Source: Gammaproteobacteria bacterium
GTDB taxonomy: Bacteria > Pseudomonadota > Gammaproteobacteria > Chromatiales > Chromatiaceae
Direction: 5' to 3'
NCBI GenBank assembly: GCA_015231665.1
Contig: JADGBD010000037.1
Location: forward strand, 1 to 7,487
Length of the DNA stretch: 7,487 bases
Within the stretch, counting starts at the first letter, position 1, and every line of letters starts with the position of its first letter. The notes beneath the pieces are model-generated. The model had not been told where the DNA came from, did not search any database, and was given only the letters and a program-made list of their open reading frames with translations. The translations under genes were made by a program, and so were the position numbers. This document shows, in pieces, positions 1 through 7,316 of the stretch.

Positions 1-4
1 CCCA

Positions 5-29
5 CCCCTCTCCCTGAGGGGGCGAGGGG
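5..29. repeat. GC-rich stem-loop, REP-like
   Basis: Positions 5-10 (CCCCTC) pair perfectly with 24-29 (GAGGGG). C12-C14 can pair further with G20-G22 around a 5-base loop, leaving a T11/C23 mismatch. The motif resembles the CCCTCTCCCTGAGGG type of dispersed intergenic palindrome seen in many proteobacterial genomes, but membership of a family is inferred from memory. No T-run follows, so it is not a classical intrinsic terminator on the plus strand. The rest of 1-99 shows only the ribosome binding site of the next gene. Confidence 0.45.
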
Positions 30-99
30 CTGGGCGGCCGAAAACTTATCGACCTAAAGCTGGCTGCTGAAGGCTGGCAGCTGTTAACTGGAGACCCGG

Positions 100-759
100 A
101 TGAACCACTCACCCCTGGAACTGGCCCGTCACAACATGATCCAGCAGCAAATCCGCCCCTGGGTGCCGATCGATGATCGGGTGCTGGAGACCCTGCAGAG
201 CATCCCGCGGGAAGACTTTGTCCCGGCCGAGTTTCGCCGCCTGGCCTTTGCCGACATCGAGATTCCTCTGGAGGCCGACCGCTGCATGTGGCCGCCGCGG
301 GTTGAGGCGCGCATGCTCGATGCCCTGCAGATTCGCCCCAACGACAACATCCTCGAGATCGGCACCGGCAGCGGCTACATCACCGCCTGCCTGGCCCGGC
401 TCGGCGGCTACGTCACCAGCCTGGACCGCCAGATCGGCCTGAGCGCCGCCGCCGGCAAGCGCCTGTCGCGCCAGGGGATTCACAATGTCTCCCTGAGCAA
501 GGGCGATGTCGATCACCTGCCCGGCGGCACCTTTGATGTCATCCTCGTCACCTCGGGCGCCCTGCCCCAGCGCCAGGCCAAGTTGGAGCAAGCGCTGACC
601 AGCGGCGGCCGCCTGTTTGCCGTCATCGGCCAGGCCCCGGCGATGCAGGCCTGCCTGATCACCCGACTCGACGCCGACAACTGGCACTGCCAGAGCCTGT
701 TTGAAACCGAGATTGCGCAGCTGGATGAAGCCCCAGCGCGCCCGGACTTCAGTTTCTGA
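100..759 (+). CDS. protein-L-isoaspartate O-methyltransferase-like protein (PCMT family, atypical)
   Basis: This is a 219-residue class I SAM-dependent methyltransferase fold protein related to Pcm, which repairs isoaspartyl residues. The N-terminal helix region (about 8-45, with ARHNMIQQQIRPW and FVPAEF) and the glycine-rich SAM motif I (ILEIGTGSGY, residues 84-93) are typical. So are an acidic residue after the next strand (D109), a GD pair at 135-136 and DVILVTSGA at 146-154. The usual PCMT segment GxGQTISQP is replaced: residues 56-66 read PLEADRCMWPP, aligning without gaps, with Trp64 where the active-site serine normally lies. It may therefore be a divergent paralogue without repair activity. 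The start is supported by GGAG at 90-93, 6 bases before ATG. It lies 5 bp upstream of the isochorismatase-family gene, so co-transcription is likely. The family assignment is solid; the function is uncertain. Confidence 0.85.
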   Translation: MNHSPLELARHNMIQQQIRPWVPIDDRVLETLQSIPREDFVPAEFRRLAFADIEIPLEADRCMWPPRVEARMLDALQIRPNDNILEIGTGSGYITACLARLGGYVTSLDRQIGLSAAAGKRLSRQGIHNVSLSKGDVDHLPGGTFDVILVTSGALPQRQAKLEQALTSGGRLFAVIGQAPAMQACLITRLDADNWHCQSLFETEIAQLDEAPARPDFSF

Positions 760-764
760 GCCCG

Positions 765-1349
765 ATGAAGCCGGCAACAACCCCCTCCGGCCTGTCCCTG
801 TGCCGGGCTGAGACCTCCCAGCTGCTCATCGTCGATGTGCAGGAGCGGCTGGTCGCGGCCATGGCCGATAGCTGCCTGCAGCCGCTCTACGCCAATCTCC
901 AGCGCCTGACCGAGGCGGCACGGCGGCTAGGCATTCCCCTCTGGGTCAGCGAACAATACCCCCAGGGTCTCGGCCCGACCCAGCCCCAGGTCAGCCAGAT
1001 GCTGCCGCAGGAGCAGGCGGTTTTCACCAAGACCTGCTTTTCCTGCTGCGCCGAAACCGGATTTGCCGGCTATCTGGCGGCGCCGGAGCAACGCCCTCAG
1101 GTCATACTCACCGGCATGGAGACACACATCTGCGTGCTGCAGACCGCTGCCGGGCTGCAGGCTCTGGGCTATGAGGTGTTTGTGATCGCCGATGCGGTCT
1201 GCTCCCGGCGGGAAGAAAACAAGCGCAACGGCCTGGAGCGCATGGCTCAGGCGGGGATTCACATCAGCAATACCGAATCCCTGGTGTTCGAGTGGCTGGT
1301 GAACTCCCAGCACCCCGAGTTCAGGGCGCTTTCGCGCCTGTTTCGCTAA
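765..1349 (+). CDS. isochorismatase-family cysteine hydrolase
   Basis: This 194-residue protein is of the isochorismatase-like superfamily (YcaC/nicotinamidase-related fold), a family of cytoplasmic hydrolases acting on amides or vinyl ethers. The presumed catalytic triad is visible: Asp24 in LLIVDVQE, Lys89 in VFTKTCFSC, and Cys123 in TGMETHICVLQTA, preceded by the usual non-proline peptide region. The C-terminal pattern ADAVCSRREENKRNGLERM followed by a TES motif matches the short single-domain members. Nothing in the sequence identifies a substrate, and the genuine isochorismatase of siderophore synthesis is not implied because no siderophore genes are nearby. The start codon lies 5 bp after the preceding stop, without a strong ribosome binding site, which suggests translational coupling. 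Its last 29 bp overlap the convergent 3' end of waaA. Confidence 0.88.
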   Translation: MKPATTPSGLSLCRAETSQLLIVDVQERLVAAMADSCLQPLYANLQRLTEAARRLGIPLWVSEQYPQGLGPTQPQVSQMLPQEQAVFTKTCFSCCAETGFAGYLAAPEQRPQVILTGMETHICVLQTAAGLQALGYEVFVIADAVCSRREENKRNGLERMAQAGIHISNTESLVFEWLVNSQHPEFRALSRLFR

Positions 1350-2607
1350 GCAGCTCCTGCACCAGCTGCAGCAGCCGCAGCCCGGCGCCGCGATTCTTCT
1401 CCACCACCTGCCGGCCCCGCTCGCCCACCTGCTGGCGGGCGTTGGCATCTTTGAGCCAGTCACCCATCACCTGCGCCAGGGCGGCCGGGTCAGCCACCTG
1501 CCGCGCCGCGCCTTCCTCCAGCAACAGCTCGCTGATGGCGGCAAAGTTGAACATGTGCGGACCAAAGACCACCGGCCGGCCCAGCACCGCCGCCTCCAGC
1601 ACGTTATGTCCACCCAGGGGTACCAGACTGCCGCCGACGAAGGCGGCATCGGCAGTGGCCAGCAACAGCGGCAGCTCGCCCATGCTATCGGCCAGATAGA
1701 CTTGGGTATCCGCCTGACATTGGACTGCCTGTGAGCGCCGCTGCACCCGGAAAGCCTGCTGGCGGCAGAGCGCCTCGACCCCATCAAACCGCTCGGGATG
1801 CCTGGGCACCAAAATCAGCAGTGCCTCGGGCAGGCTGGCCAGCAGTCGGCGATGGGCCTGCAGCACCAGGCCTTCCTCACCCTCGCGGGTGCTCGCCGCC
1901 ACCCACAGGGGCCGCTGCGGGCCAAGCCTGCGGCGCAGGGCCTCGGCCTGCTCGAACAGGCTGGCGGGCAGGCTCAGATCAAATTTGAGGCTGCCGATGA
2001 CCCGCACCCGCTGCGCCGGCACCCCCAGCTCGACAAAGCGAGCGGCATCGGCCTCGGACTGGGCGGCGATGCGGTCGATCCAGCCGAACACCTCGCGGGT
2101 CAGGCCGGAGAGCTTGCGGTAACGCTGGGCCGATTTGGCCGAGAGGCGGGCATTGGCAAGCAGGCTGGGGATGCCGCGGTCGATACACTGGCGCAACAGG
2201 TTGGGCCAGATCTCGGTTTCCATCATCAGCAACAGTGAGGGCTGCACGCGATCGAGAAAGCGGCCGATGGCGCTGTCCAGATCGATGGGAAAATAGCAGT
2301 GATGCACCCGCTCACCATAGAGCTTGAGCACATGGTCGGCGCCGGTGGGGGTTGTGGTGGTGATCAGCACCTCACGCTTCGGATAGTGCTCGAGCAGTTG
2401 GCGCACCAGTGGCTCGGCAGCCTGGGCCTCACCTACGGAGACGGCGTGAATCCACAGGCAGCCGGGCTGCAGCTGCAGCGGGCAATAACCCAGGCGCTGG
2501 CGCCAGTTCTGCCGGTACACCGGATTCTTGCGGCTGCGCCAGAGCAGGCGCAGGAAGATCATCGGCGTGACCAAGCGGAGAATGCCGTTGTAAACCGCGA
2601 GATTCAT
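1321..2607 (-). CDS. waaA: 3-deoxy-D-manno-octulosonic acid (Kdo) transferase
   Basis: WaaA (KdtA) transfers Kdo from CMP-Kdo to lipid IVA at the cytoplasmic face of the inner membrane, starting the LPS core. The protein has 428 residues, close to the E. coli enzyme. An N-terminal hydrophobic anchor (about 3-23) precedes a basic stretch (RSRKNPVYRQNW). The family signature IHAVSVGE ends in Glu60, the position of the catalytic base in E. coli WaaA. TTTTPTGADHV (82-93), METEIWPN (129-136), ANARLSAKSA (151-160) and GSLKFD (205-210) are all recognisable. The C-terminal nucleotide-sugar domain shows VPRHPERFD (267-275) and GGSLVPLGGHNVLEAA (325-340). It is a GT-B glycosyltransferase of family GT30. 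Whether it adds one, two or more Kdo units cannot be read from the sequence. It lies 42 bp downstream of lapD on the same strand. Confidence 0.97.
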   Translation of the reverse strand: MNLAVYNGILRLVTPMIFLRLLWRSRKNPVYRQNWRQRLGYCPLQLQPGCLWIHAVSVGEAQAAEPLVRQLLEHYPKREVLITTTTPTGADHVLKLYGERVHHCYFPIDLDSAIGRFLDRVQPSLLLMMETEIWPNLLRQCIDRGIPSLLANARLSAKSAQRYRKLSGLTREVFGWIDRIAAQSEADAARFVELGVPAQRVRVIGSLKFDLSLPASLFEQAEALRRRLGPQRPLWVAASTREGEEGLVLQAHRRLLASLPEALLILVPRHPERFDGVEALCRQQAFRVQRRSQAVQCQADTQVYLADSMGELPLLLATADAAFVGGSLVPLGGHNVLEAAVLGRPVVFGPHMFNFAAISELLLEEGAARQVADPAALAQVMGDWLKDANARQQVGERGRQVVEKNRGAGLRLLQLVQELLSETGAKAP

Positions 2608-2623
2608 TTCCAGTCCATCCTGG

Positions 2624-2641
2624 CGCCGCGCATCAGCGGCG
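2624..2641. other. small stem-loop between lapD and waaA
   Basis: CGCCGC at 2624-2629 is complementary to GCGGCG at 2636-2641 with a 6-base loop, inside the 42-bp gap between the lapD stop and the waaA start. No T-run follows on the minus strand, so a full intrinsic terminator is unlikely. It could be an mRNA stabilising or partial-attenuation hairpin within the lapG-lapD-waaA transcript, or simply chance in GC-rich DNA. Confidence 0.3.
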
Positions 2642-2649
2642 ATTCAACC

Positions 2650-4560
2650 TCAGCGACTGGCGCCAAACAGACCTACCTGACGGATGATGGCAAAGTCGTC
2701 ATCGTCCTCCACGCTTTCCGCCAGCACCCGCACATCGATCAGATCGCCCAGCTCGGCCATGGATTCCACCAAGCGCCGCTTCTGCTCATCCAAAGCAATG
2801 CCCTGGGTGTAGCTGCGCGCCAAACGGATGTAGTCGAGCTTGTATTCCTTGAGGGCATTGAGCGGGATCAGGCTGGGCTCGAAGCGCTTGAGCAACACCT
2901 TGCAGCCCATGCCGTGAACAAAGTTGACGAAGCCCTTGAAGGCGTTCAGATCCTTGGTAGCACCATAGGCGGTGACGCCAAACACCAGCTGCTTGCGCAC
3001 CGACTCGTTGTGGCGCACCACATCCGCCAGCCAATCGAGGAAGCCGGGGTCGGTAATCGCCGCCAGGGACAGGTTGATCGCCACATCGTTGTGGATGTTC
3101 TGCTGGCCGATCATCTTGATGATCTTGTTCACCACCGCCTTGTCGAAGGACAGCACCAGACCGAAGCTCTCCGCCAGGGAGACAAAGGTGCCGATGGGGA
3201 TGGGCGCGCCGTGGCTATCAAAGGCCTGGGAATAGGCCTCGGCCAGCAGCACCTTGCCCTCTACCTCGCCCTTCAGGCCTATGGCCTGCTGGGTCAGGCT
3301 GATGTCGAAGCGCACCTGATCGATCACCTCGGTGAGCAGGTTGCGCCATTCGTCCATGTCGCGGTTGCTGGCTTCGGATTCCTGATAGGCGCTGCTGTTG
3401 GGGCCGATGATGCGGGCCTTTTCGTAACCCTCGTTGGCCAGATCCATGCTGGCGTTGGTGGTGCCGAACAGATCCACCGGGGCTATGCCCATGTGGGCCA
3501 CGTCCTTGATCGCGAATTTCTCCGCAAGCTTGAGCAGCTCCTCGGTGAGCTTGCTGCAGTAGGCCTCGGCCAGAGCCTTGTCGCCGCGCAGGACGACGAC
3601 GAACTTGGCGCCGATGAGGCGGAAGGGGAACACCACTTCCTCACCCAGACCTTCTCCCACTTGACGCAGGGCCTGGGCAAATTCCTTCACCAGCTTGTCC
3701 GCCTGCACATGACCGTGATCCCGGGCAAAGGTGCCCAGACCTTCGATGCGGGTCACCACCAGATGGGATTTGGCGCGGTCGATAAACACCCGTTTCATCG
3801 CCACATCGAAGCCACCCTGGGTCTCCAGGCCGGTGAGATCATCCACCTTGAGGCGCTTGCTGGCTTCTTCGAGCTTGGCGTGGAGACTGTTGATCACCCC
3901 TTCGGTCTTGCGTGACATCAGGTTCATCGACCGGGCCACGGTCTTGATCTCAGTCGTCCATGGCAGAGGCTCGATGACGCCAAAGCGACCATCGGCTATA
4001 TCCACCGCCAGCTGTTCGATGCGCCCCAGCGGCTTGAGCACCAAGCGCAGCAGAATCAGCAGCAGGCTTACCGAAACCACAAAGACGATTGCCGATGACA
4101 TCAGCGCCGCCTTGCTTTGCTCCCACAGCTTGGTGTAGGCAAAGCCGGGGCTGATGGTGATGAACAGCTTGCCGCTGATAATCCAGCCGGATGACACCTC
4201 CTTCTCCGCCACCGCGGTCTTCATCGGCAGCAGGGAGATGAACCAGTCCGGCACCCCGGCAATACCGCTGGGGCTGGCGCGGCTGATGATCTCGTTGTTC
4301 TCCATGTCGCTGAGGCGAATCTCCTGATAGAAGCCGCTATCGAAGATGGACACCACCATCGCCTCGAGCATGGCATCGGTGGGATCACCGATGTAGGGCT
4401 GCAGGGACAGCCCCAACGAAGTGGCCGTGTCCTGGGCGTGGGTCTGGGCCTCGATCTCCAGATAATCGCGGATATTGCTGACACTGGCGACAAAGTTCAC
4501 CGTCATGATCAGAAAGAACAGCAGGGAGATAAGGATGAGCAATTGTTTGGATAATGACAT
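2650..4560 (-). CDS. lapD: LapD-like c-di-GMP receptor controlling periplasmic LapG
   Basis: This is a 636-residue inner-membrane protein with LapD architecture. It has a transmembrane helix (about 6-27), a periplasmic LapD/MoxY-type domain (about 28-152, with SIFDSGFYQEIR, VPDWF and Trp126 in SSGW), a second transmembrane helix (about 153-174), HAMP and signalling helix (about 175-238), degenerate GGDEF (about 240-390) and degenerate EAL (about 402-636). The GGDEF signature reads IGAKF (316-320). The EAL signature reads EAYSQ (441-445), and the DDFG region reads KRFEPSL (558-564), so both enzymatic activities are presumably lost. This fits c-di-GMP sensing with sequestration of LapG, as shown for Pseudomonas fluorescens LapD. 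The reading frame is open to 4695, but ATG at 4560 gives the family N-terminus (MSLSKQLL), with GGA at 4571-4569 in front. It lies 31 bp after lapG. Confidence 0.93.
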   Translation of the reverse strand: MSLSKQLLILISLLFFLIMTVNFVASVSNIRDYLEIEAQTHAQDTATSLGLSLQPYIGDPTDAMLEAMVVSIFDSGFYQEIRLSDMENNEIISRASPSGIAGVPDWFISLLPMKTAVAEKEVSSGWIISGKLFITISPGFAYTKLWEQSKAALMSSAIVFVVSVSLLLILLRLVLKPLGRIEQLAVDIADGRFGVIEPLPWTTEIKTVARSMNLMSRKTEGVINSLHAKLEEASKRLKVDDLTGLETQGGFDVAMKRVFIDRAKSHLVVTRIEGLGTFARDHGHVQADKLVKEFAQALRQVGEGLGEEVVFPFRLIGAKFVVVLRGDKALAEAYCSKLTEELLKLAEKFAIKDVAHMGIAPVDLFGTTNASMDLANEGYEKARIIGPNSSAYQESEASNRDMDEWRNLLTEVIDQVRFDISLTQQAIGLKGEVEGKVLLAEAYSQAFDSHGAPIPIGTFVSLAESFGLVLSFDKAVVNKIIKMIGQQNIHNDVAINLSLAAITDPGFLDWLADVVRHNESVRKQLVFGVTAYGATKDLNAFKGFVNFVHGMGCKVLLKRFEPSLIPLNALKEYKLDYIRLARSYTQGIALDEQKRRLVESMAELGDLIDVRVLAESVEDDDDFAIIRQVGLFGASR

Positions 4561-4591
4561 GGTCTTTTTCCGTCTTCGTGAATGCCCGCAA

Positions 4592-5320
4592 TCAGTCCGC
4601 GGCCGCCAGCTGACCGTTGCCGGCCATTTTTTCCCGTACCGAATTCCACGCCTTGAGACGGCTGGAAGAACCGGCCTTCTGCCCGGCACCGCCACCCTTG
4701 GCTACCCAGAGGCCATCGGCATTGAAACTGTAAACCGGGATCAGGTCGGTGCGGGCCGAGGCCTTGAGCAGGGATTTGTTGATGTTATCCAGGATGTAAG
4801 GCTCTTTGTTGAGCGACTCGTAGTAGGACAGCACCATGTGCGCCTCTTCATAGGCGGTGCCCTTCTTGCGGTACTTGACGTAGGAGATGCGCAGATTCTC
4901 ATCCGCCAGACCCAGCTCGCGCAGGGACAGGTATTTGGCGATGGCGTAGTCCTCACAGTCGCCCTTCCCGGTGCCCAGGGTCTCCACCGGCGTGGCCCAG
5001 TAATCCTTGACGCCCCAGTGGTTGATGTCGTTGGCGTAACGAATACTGCCATTGAAGAAGTCATTGACCAGGTTCAATTTCTCCATCACATCCTTGTCCT
5101 TGCTGTTCTTGATCAGCTCCTGCCAGGCGTTAAGGCGTTTCACCGCGGTCTCGCCGTACTTGGTACCGGCCTGGCTGATCTGCTCGGGGGTCAGCACCAC
5201 TCCCGGGGTATTCGCCAGCACCCCGCCCAGCAACACCAGAGACAGGCTGGCCAGACCCCAACGCAGCGGAATCAAGCGCTTGGCCAGTGATCTCAGAAAA
5301 GGTGCGACAGTTTTTGACAT
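4592..5320 (-). CDS. lapG: LapG-like periplasmic transglutaminase-like cysteine protease
   Basis: This is a 242-residue member of the bacterial transglutaminase-like cysteine proteinase family. In characterised systems LapG cuts the N-terminus of large type I-secreted adhesins and so frees cells from biofilms. Visible catalytic residues are Cys122 in GKGDCEDYAIAKY, His161 in YEEAHMVL and Asp178 in YILDNI; the spacing (39 and 17) is close to that of P. fluorescens LapG. Asp121 and Glu123 flank the cysteine, where acidic residues bind calcium in studied homologues. Trp102 and FFNGSIRY are also family features. A basic N-terminus followed by a hydrophobic segment (about 19-36, ending VLA-N) is a probable signal peptide. 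ATG at 5320 was chosen over an upstream TTG (5368), whose extra residues look unstructured. The AAGTAGG directly abuts the ATG, so the exact start is less sure than the gene. lapD follows in the same orientation. Confidence 0.93.
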   Translation of the reverse strand: MSKTVAPFLRSLAKRLIPLRWGLASLSLVLLGGVLANTPGVVLTPEQISQAGTKYGETAVKRLNAWQELIKNSKDKDVMEKLNLVNDFFNGSIRYANDINHWGVKDYWATPVETLGTGKGDCEDYAIAKYLSLRELGLADENLRISYVKYRKKGTAYEEAHMVLSYYESLNKEPYILDNINKSLLKASARTDLIPVYSFNADGLWVAKGGGAGQKAGSSSRLKAWNSVREKMAGNGQLAAAD

Positions 5321-5341
5321 CCTACTTGAACTTGGCTCGCT

Positions 5342-5369
5342 TTGGTTGAGGGCCCGGGACGTATACAAT
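5342..5369 (+). promoter_or_regulatory. candidate sigma-70 promoter for proS
   Basis: TTGGTT (5342-5347) and TACAAT (5364-5369) are separated by 16 bp. TACAAT is followed immediately by GCGCGC, a GC-rich discriminator of the kind found at stringently controlled promoters of translation genes. Transcription would start near 5376, leaving a leader of about 85 bases before proS. A second possible -10, TATGAT at 5434-5439, lacks a convincing -35. This is pattern matching only. Confidence 0.45.
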
Positions 5370-5449
5370 GCGCGCTTGCTTCTTCACACGGGTGCAAACA
5401 AGGCCCCTGGGCTGGTTCATCTCGTGCGGGGATTATGATTGATTTTTGC

Positions 5450-5454
5450 AGGAA
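5450..5454 (+). promoter_or_regulatory. ribosome binding site deciding the proS start
   Basis: AGGAA sits 6 bases before the ATG at 5461. The reading frame is also open from an ATG at 5446, which would place this site inside the coding sequence. The ribosome binding site and the conserved ProRS N-terminus ([14 protein letters not shown]) both favour 5461. Confidence 0.75.
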
Positions 5455-5460
5455 TTCACA

Positions 5461-7173
5461 ATGCGCGTCTCCGAATTTCCCTTCAGCACGCTCAAGGAAA
5501 CCCCGGCCGATGCCGAGATCGTCAGCCACCAGCTGATGCTACGGGCTGGCCTGATCCGCAAGCTCGGCGCCGGTCTCTACACCTGGCAGCCCATGGGCCT
5601 GCGCGTGCTGCGCAAGGTGGAGGCCATAGTCCGCGAGGAGATGAACCGCGCCGGCGCACTGGAGGTGCTGATGCCGGCGGTGCAACCCGCCGAGCTGTGG
5701 CAGGAGTCCGGCCGCTGGGAGGCCATGGGCGCGGAAATGCTGCGGCTGAAGGACCGCCACGGCCACGAGTTCTGCTTCGGCCCCACCCACGAGGAGATCA
5801 TCACCGACCTGGCGCGCAACGAACTGCGCAGCTACAAGCAGCTGCCGGTGAATTTCTACCAGATCCAGACCAAGTTCCGCGACGAGCGCCGGCCGCGCTT
5901 TGGCATCATGCGCGCCCGCGAATTCCTCATGAAGGACGCCTACTCCTTCCATCTGGATCAGGCCTCGCTGCAGCAGACCTACGATCTGATGTACCAGACC
6001 TACAGCCGCATCTTCCAGCGCTGCGGCCTGGCGTTTCGCGCCGTGGCGGCGGACACCGGCAGCATCGGCGGCAGCGGCTCGCACGAGTTTCATGTGCTCG
6101 CCGACTCCGGTGAAGACGCCATCGCCTTCTCCACCGCCAGCGACTACGCCGCCAACGTCGAGCTGGCCGAGGCCCTGGCGCCGGTGGGTGAGCGCCCGGC
6201 CCCCAGCGAAGCCCTGCGGGAAGTGGCTACCCCCAACGCCAAAACCATTCAGGAGCTGGTGGAGCAGTTCGCTCAACCCATCGAGCGCACCCTCAAGACC
6301 TTGCTGGTAGCGGCCTCGGATGAGGTCGATGCGCCCCTGGTGGCCCTGCTCCTGCGCGGCGACCACGAACTCAACCCGATCAAGGCGGAAAAGCTGCCCC
6401 AGGTAGCCGCCCCCCTGCGCATGGCGGAAGAGGCGGAGATCCGCGCCGCCATCGGCGCCGGTCCCGGCTCACTCGGCCCGGTGGGTCTGCAGCTGCCGAT
6501 CATCGCCGATCGCAGCGTCGCCCTGATGGCCGACTTCAGCGCCGGCGCCAATCAAGACGGCAAGCACCTGTTCGGCATCAACTGGCAGCGCGACCTGCCC
6601 CTGCCGGAGCTTGCGGACCTGCGCTCGGTACAGGAGGGCGACCCCAGCCCGGACGGCCAGGGCAGCCTGACCATCGCCCGCGGCATCGAGGTCGGTCACA
6701 TCTTCCAGCTGGGGCAGAAATACAGCAAAGCGATGAACGCCAGCGTGCTCGACGAGCAAGGCAAGGCGGTGGTGATGACCATGGGCTGCTACGGCATCGG
6801 CGTCTCCCGCGTGGTCGCCGCCGCCATCGAGCAGAACCACGACGAGCGCGGCATCCTCTGGCCCGCCAGCATCGCCCCCTTCCAGGTCGCACTGGTGCCG
6901 ATGAAGCTTTACAAGTCCCAGCGCGTCCGCGAGGCCGCCGAGCAACTGCACGACGAGCTGCAAGCGGCCGGCATCGAGGTCATCCTCGACGACCGCGACA
7001 GCCGCCCCGGCATCCAGTTTGCCGACATCGAGCTGATCGGCATCCCCCACCGCATCGTCATCGGCGAAAAAGGCATAGACGAGGGCGTGCTGGAATACCG
7101 CAACCGCCGCGAAAGCGAAAACCGCTTCATCCCGCGCGGGGAGATAGTCAGCTTCATCCGGGATCAGTTATAA
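5461..7173 (+). CDS. proS: prolyl-tRNA synthetase, bacterial type with editing domain
   Basis: ProRS charges tRNA-Pro with proline in the cytoplasm. The protein has 570 residues (E. coli: 572) and is colinear with it. The N-terminus [21 protein letters not shown] is near-identical to the bacterial type. Class II motif 1 lies around 58-76 ([19 protein letters not shown]). GPTHEE is at 107-112, motif 2 at about 137-159 (TKFRDE-RPRFG-MR-REFLMKD) and [14 protein letters not shown] at 197-210. The inserted YbaK-like editing domain spans about 224-407 and keeps Lys279, a residue that matters for misacylated Ala-tRNA-Pro discrimination in E. coli. Motif 3 ([17 protein letters not shown], 442-458) carries Arg450, and the anticodon-binding domain fills about 470-570. 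It is divergent from lapG, and fabA follows downstream on the same strand. No truncation or missing key residue was seen. Confidence 0.98.
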   Translation: MRVSEFPFSTLKETPADAEIVSHQLMLRAGLIRKLGAGLYTWQPMGLRVLRKVEAIVREEMNRAGALEVLMPAVQPAELWQESGRWEAMGAEMLRLKDRHGHEFCFGPTHEEIITDLARNELRSYKQLPVNFYQIQTKFRDERRPRFGIMRAREFLMKDAYSFHLDQASLQQTYDLMYQTYSRIFQRCGLAFRAVAADTGSIGGSGSHEFHVLADSGEDAIAFSTASDYAANVELAEALAPVGERPAPSEALREVATPNAKTIQELVEQFAQPIERTLKTLLVAASDEVDAPLVALLLRGDHELNPIKAEKLPQVAAPLRMAEEAEIRAAIGAGPGSLGPVGLQLPIIADRSVALMADFSAGANQDGKHLFGINWQRDLPLPELADLRSVQEGDPSPDGQGSLTIARGIEVGHIFQLGQKYSKAMNASVLDEQGKAVVMTMGCYGIGVSRVVAAAIEQNHDERGILWPASIAPFQVALVPMKLYKSQRVREAAEQLHDELQAAGIEVILDDRDSRPGIQFADIELIGIPHRIVIGEKGIDEGVLEYRNRRESENRFIPRGEIVSFIRDQL

Positions 7174-7186
7174 AGTCCGCGAAAAA

Positions 7187-7309
7187 GGATGCAGAGGACG
7201 AGGAGAAGCGCGGAGAGCGCAGAGTTTGAAATGACCGCTGCGCAAGAAGAAAAACTATAAACTCCGCGCGCTCTGCGCTACTTTGCGCCCTCTGCGTCCT
7301 GAATTTTTA
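7187..7309 (+). terminator. possible intrinsic terminator of proS
   Basis: The long imperfect hairpin formed by 7187-7227 and 7259-7299 is followed closely by a T-run (7304-7308) in GAATTTTTAG. Its stem is far longer than a standard terminator and contains mismatches, so termination activity is only plausible. It lies directly after proS and before fabA, where a transcription stop would make sense. Confidence 0.35.
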
Positions 7310-7316
7310 GGATTTT

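Noticed and set aside
109..780. A 223-residue minus-strand reading frame over the methyltransferase gene
   Set aside because: The low-complexity Ala/Gly/Leu/Gln composition is typical of an antisense shadow; the plus strand carries clear methyltransferase motifs.
765..1349. Siderophore isochorismatase (EntB-like) assignment
   Set aside because: The protein is a short single-domain family member without an aryl carrier domain, and no siderophore genes are visible, so only the superfamily name is justified.
2299..3915. A 538-residue open plus-strand reading frame opposite lapD and waaA
   Set aside because: It lies antisense to two well-supported genes. Its translation is rich in Gln, His, Leu and Gly with no recognisable motif, as expected from the complement of GC-rich codons.
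4561..4695. N-terminal extension of lapD
   Set aside because: The frame is open, but the extension would overlap lapG and does not resemble LapD. ATG at 4560 gives the conserved MSLSKQLL start.
4475..5290. A 271-residue plus-strand reading frame opposite lapG
   Set aside because: It is fully covered by lapG and the start of lapD on the other strand. No domain is recognisable and there is no ribosome binding site of note.
6469..7050. Minus-strand reading frame inside proS
   Set aside because: proS is intact and conserved throughout; the antisense product is Val/Asp/Ala/Leu-rich with no motif.
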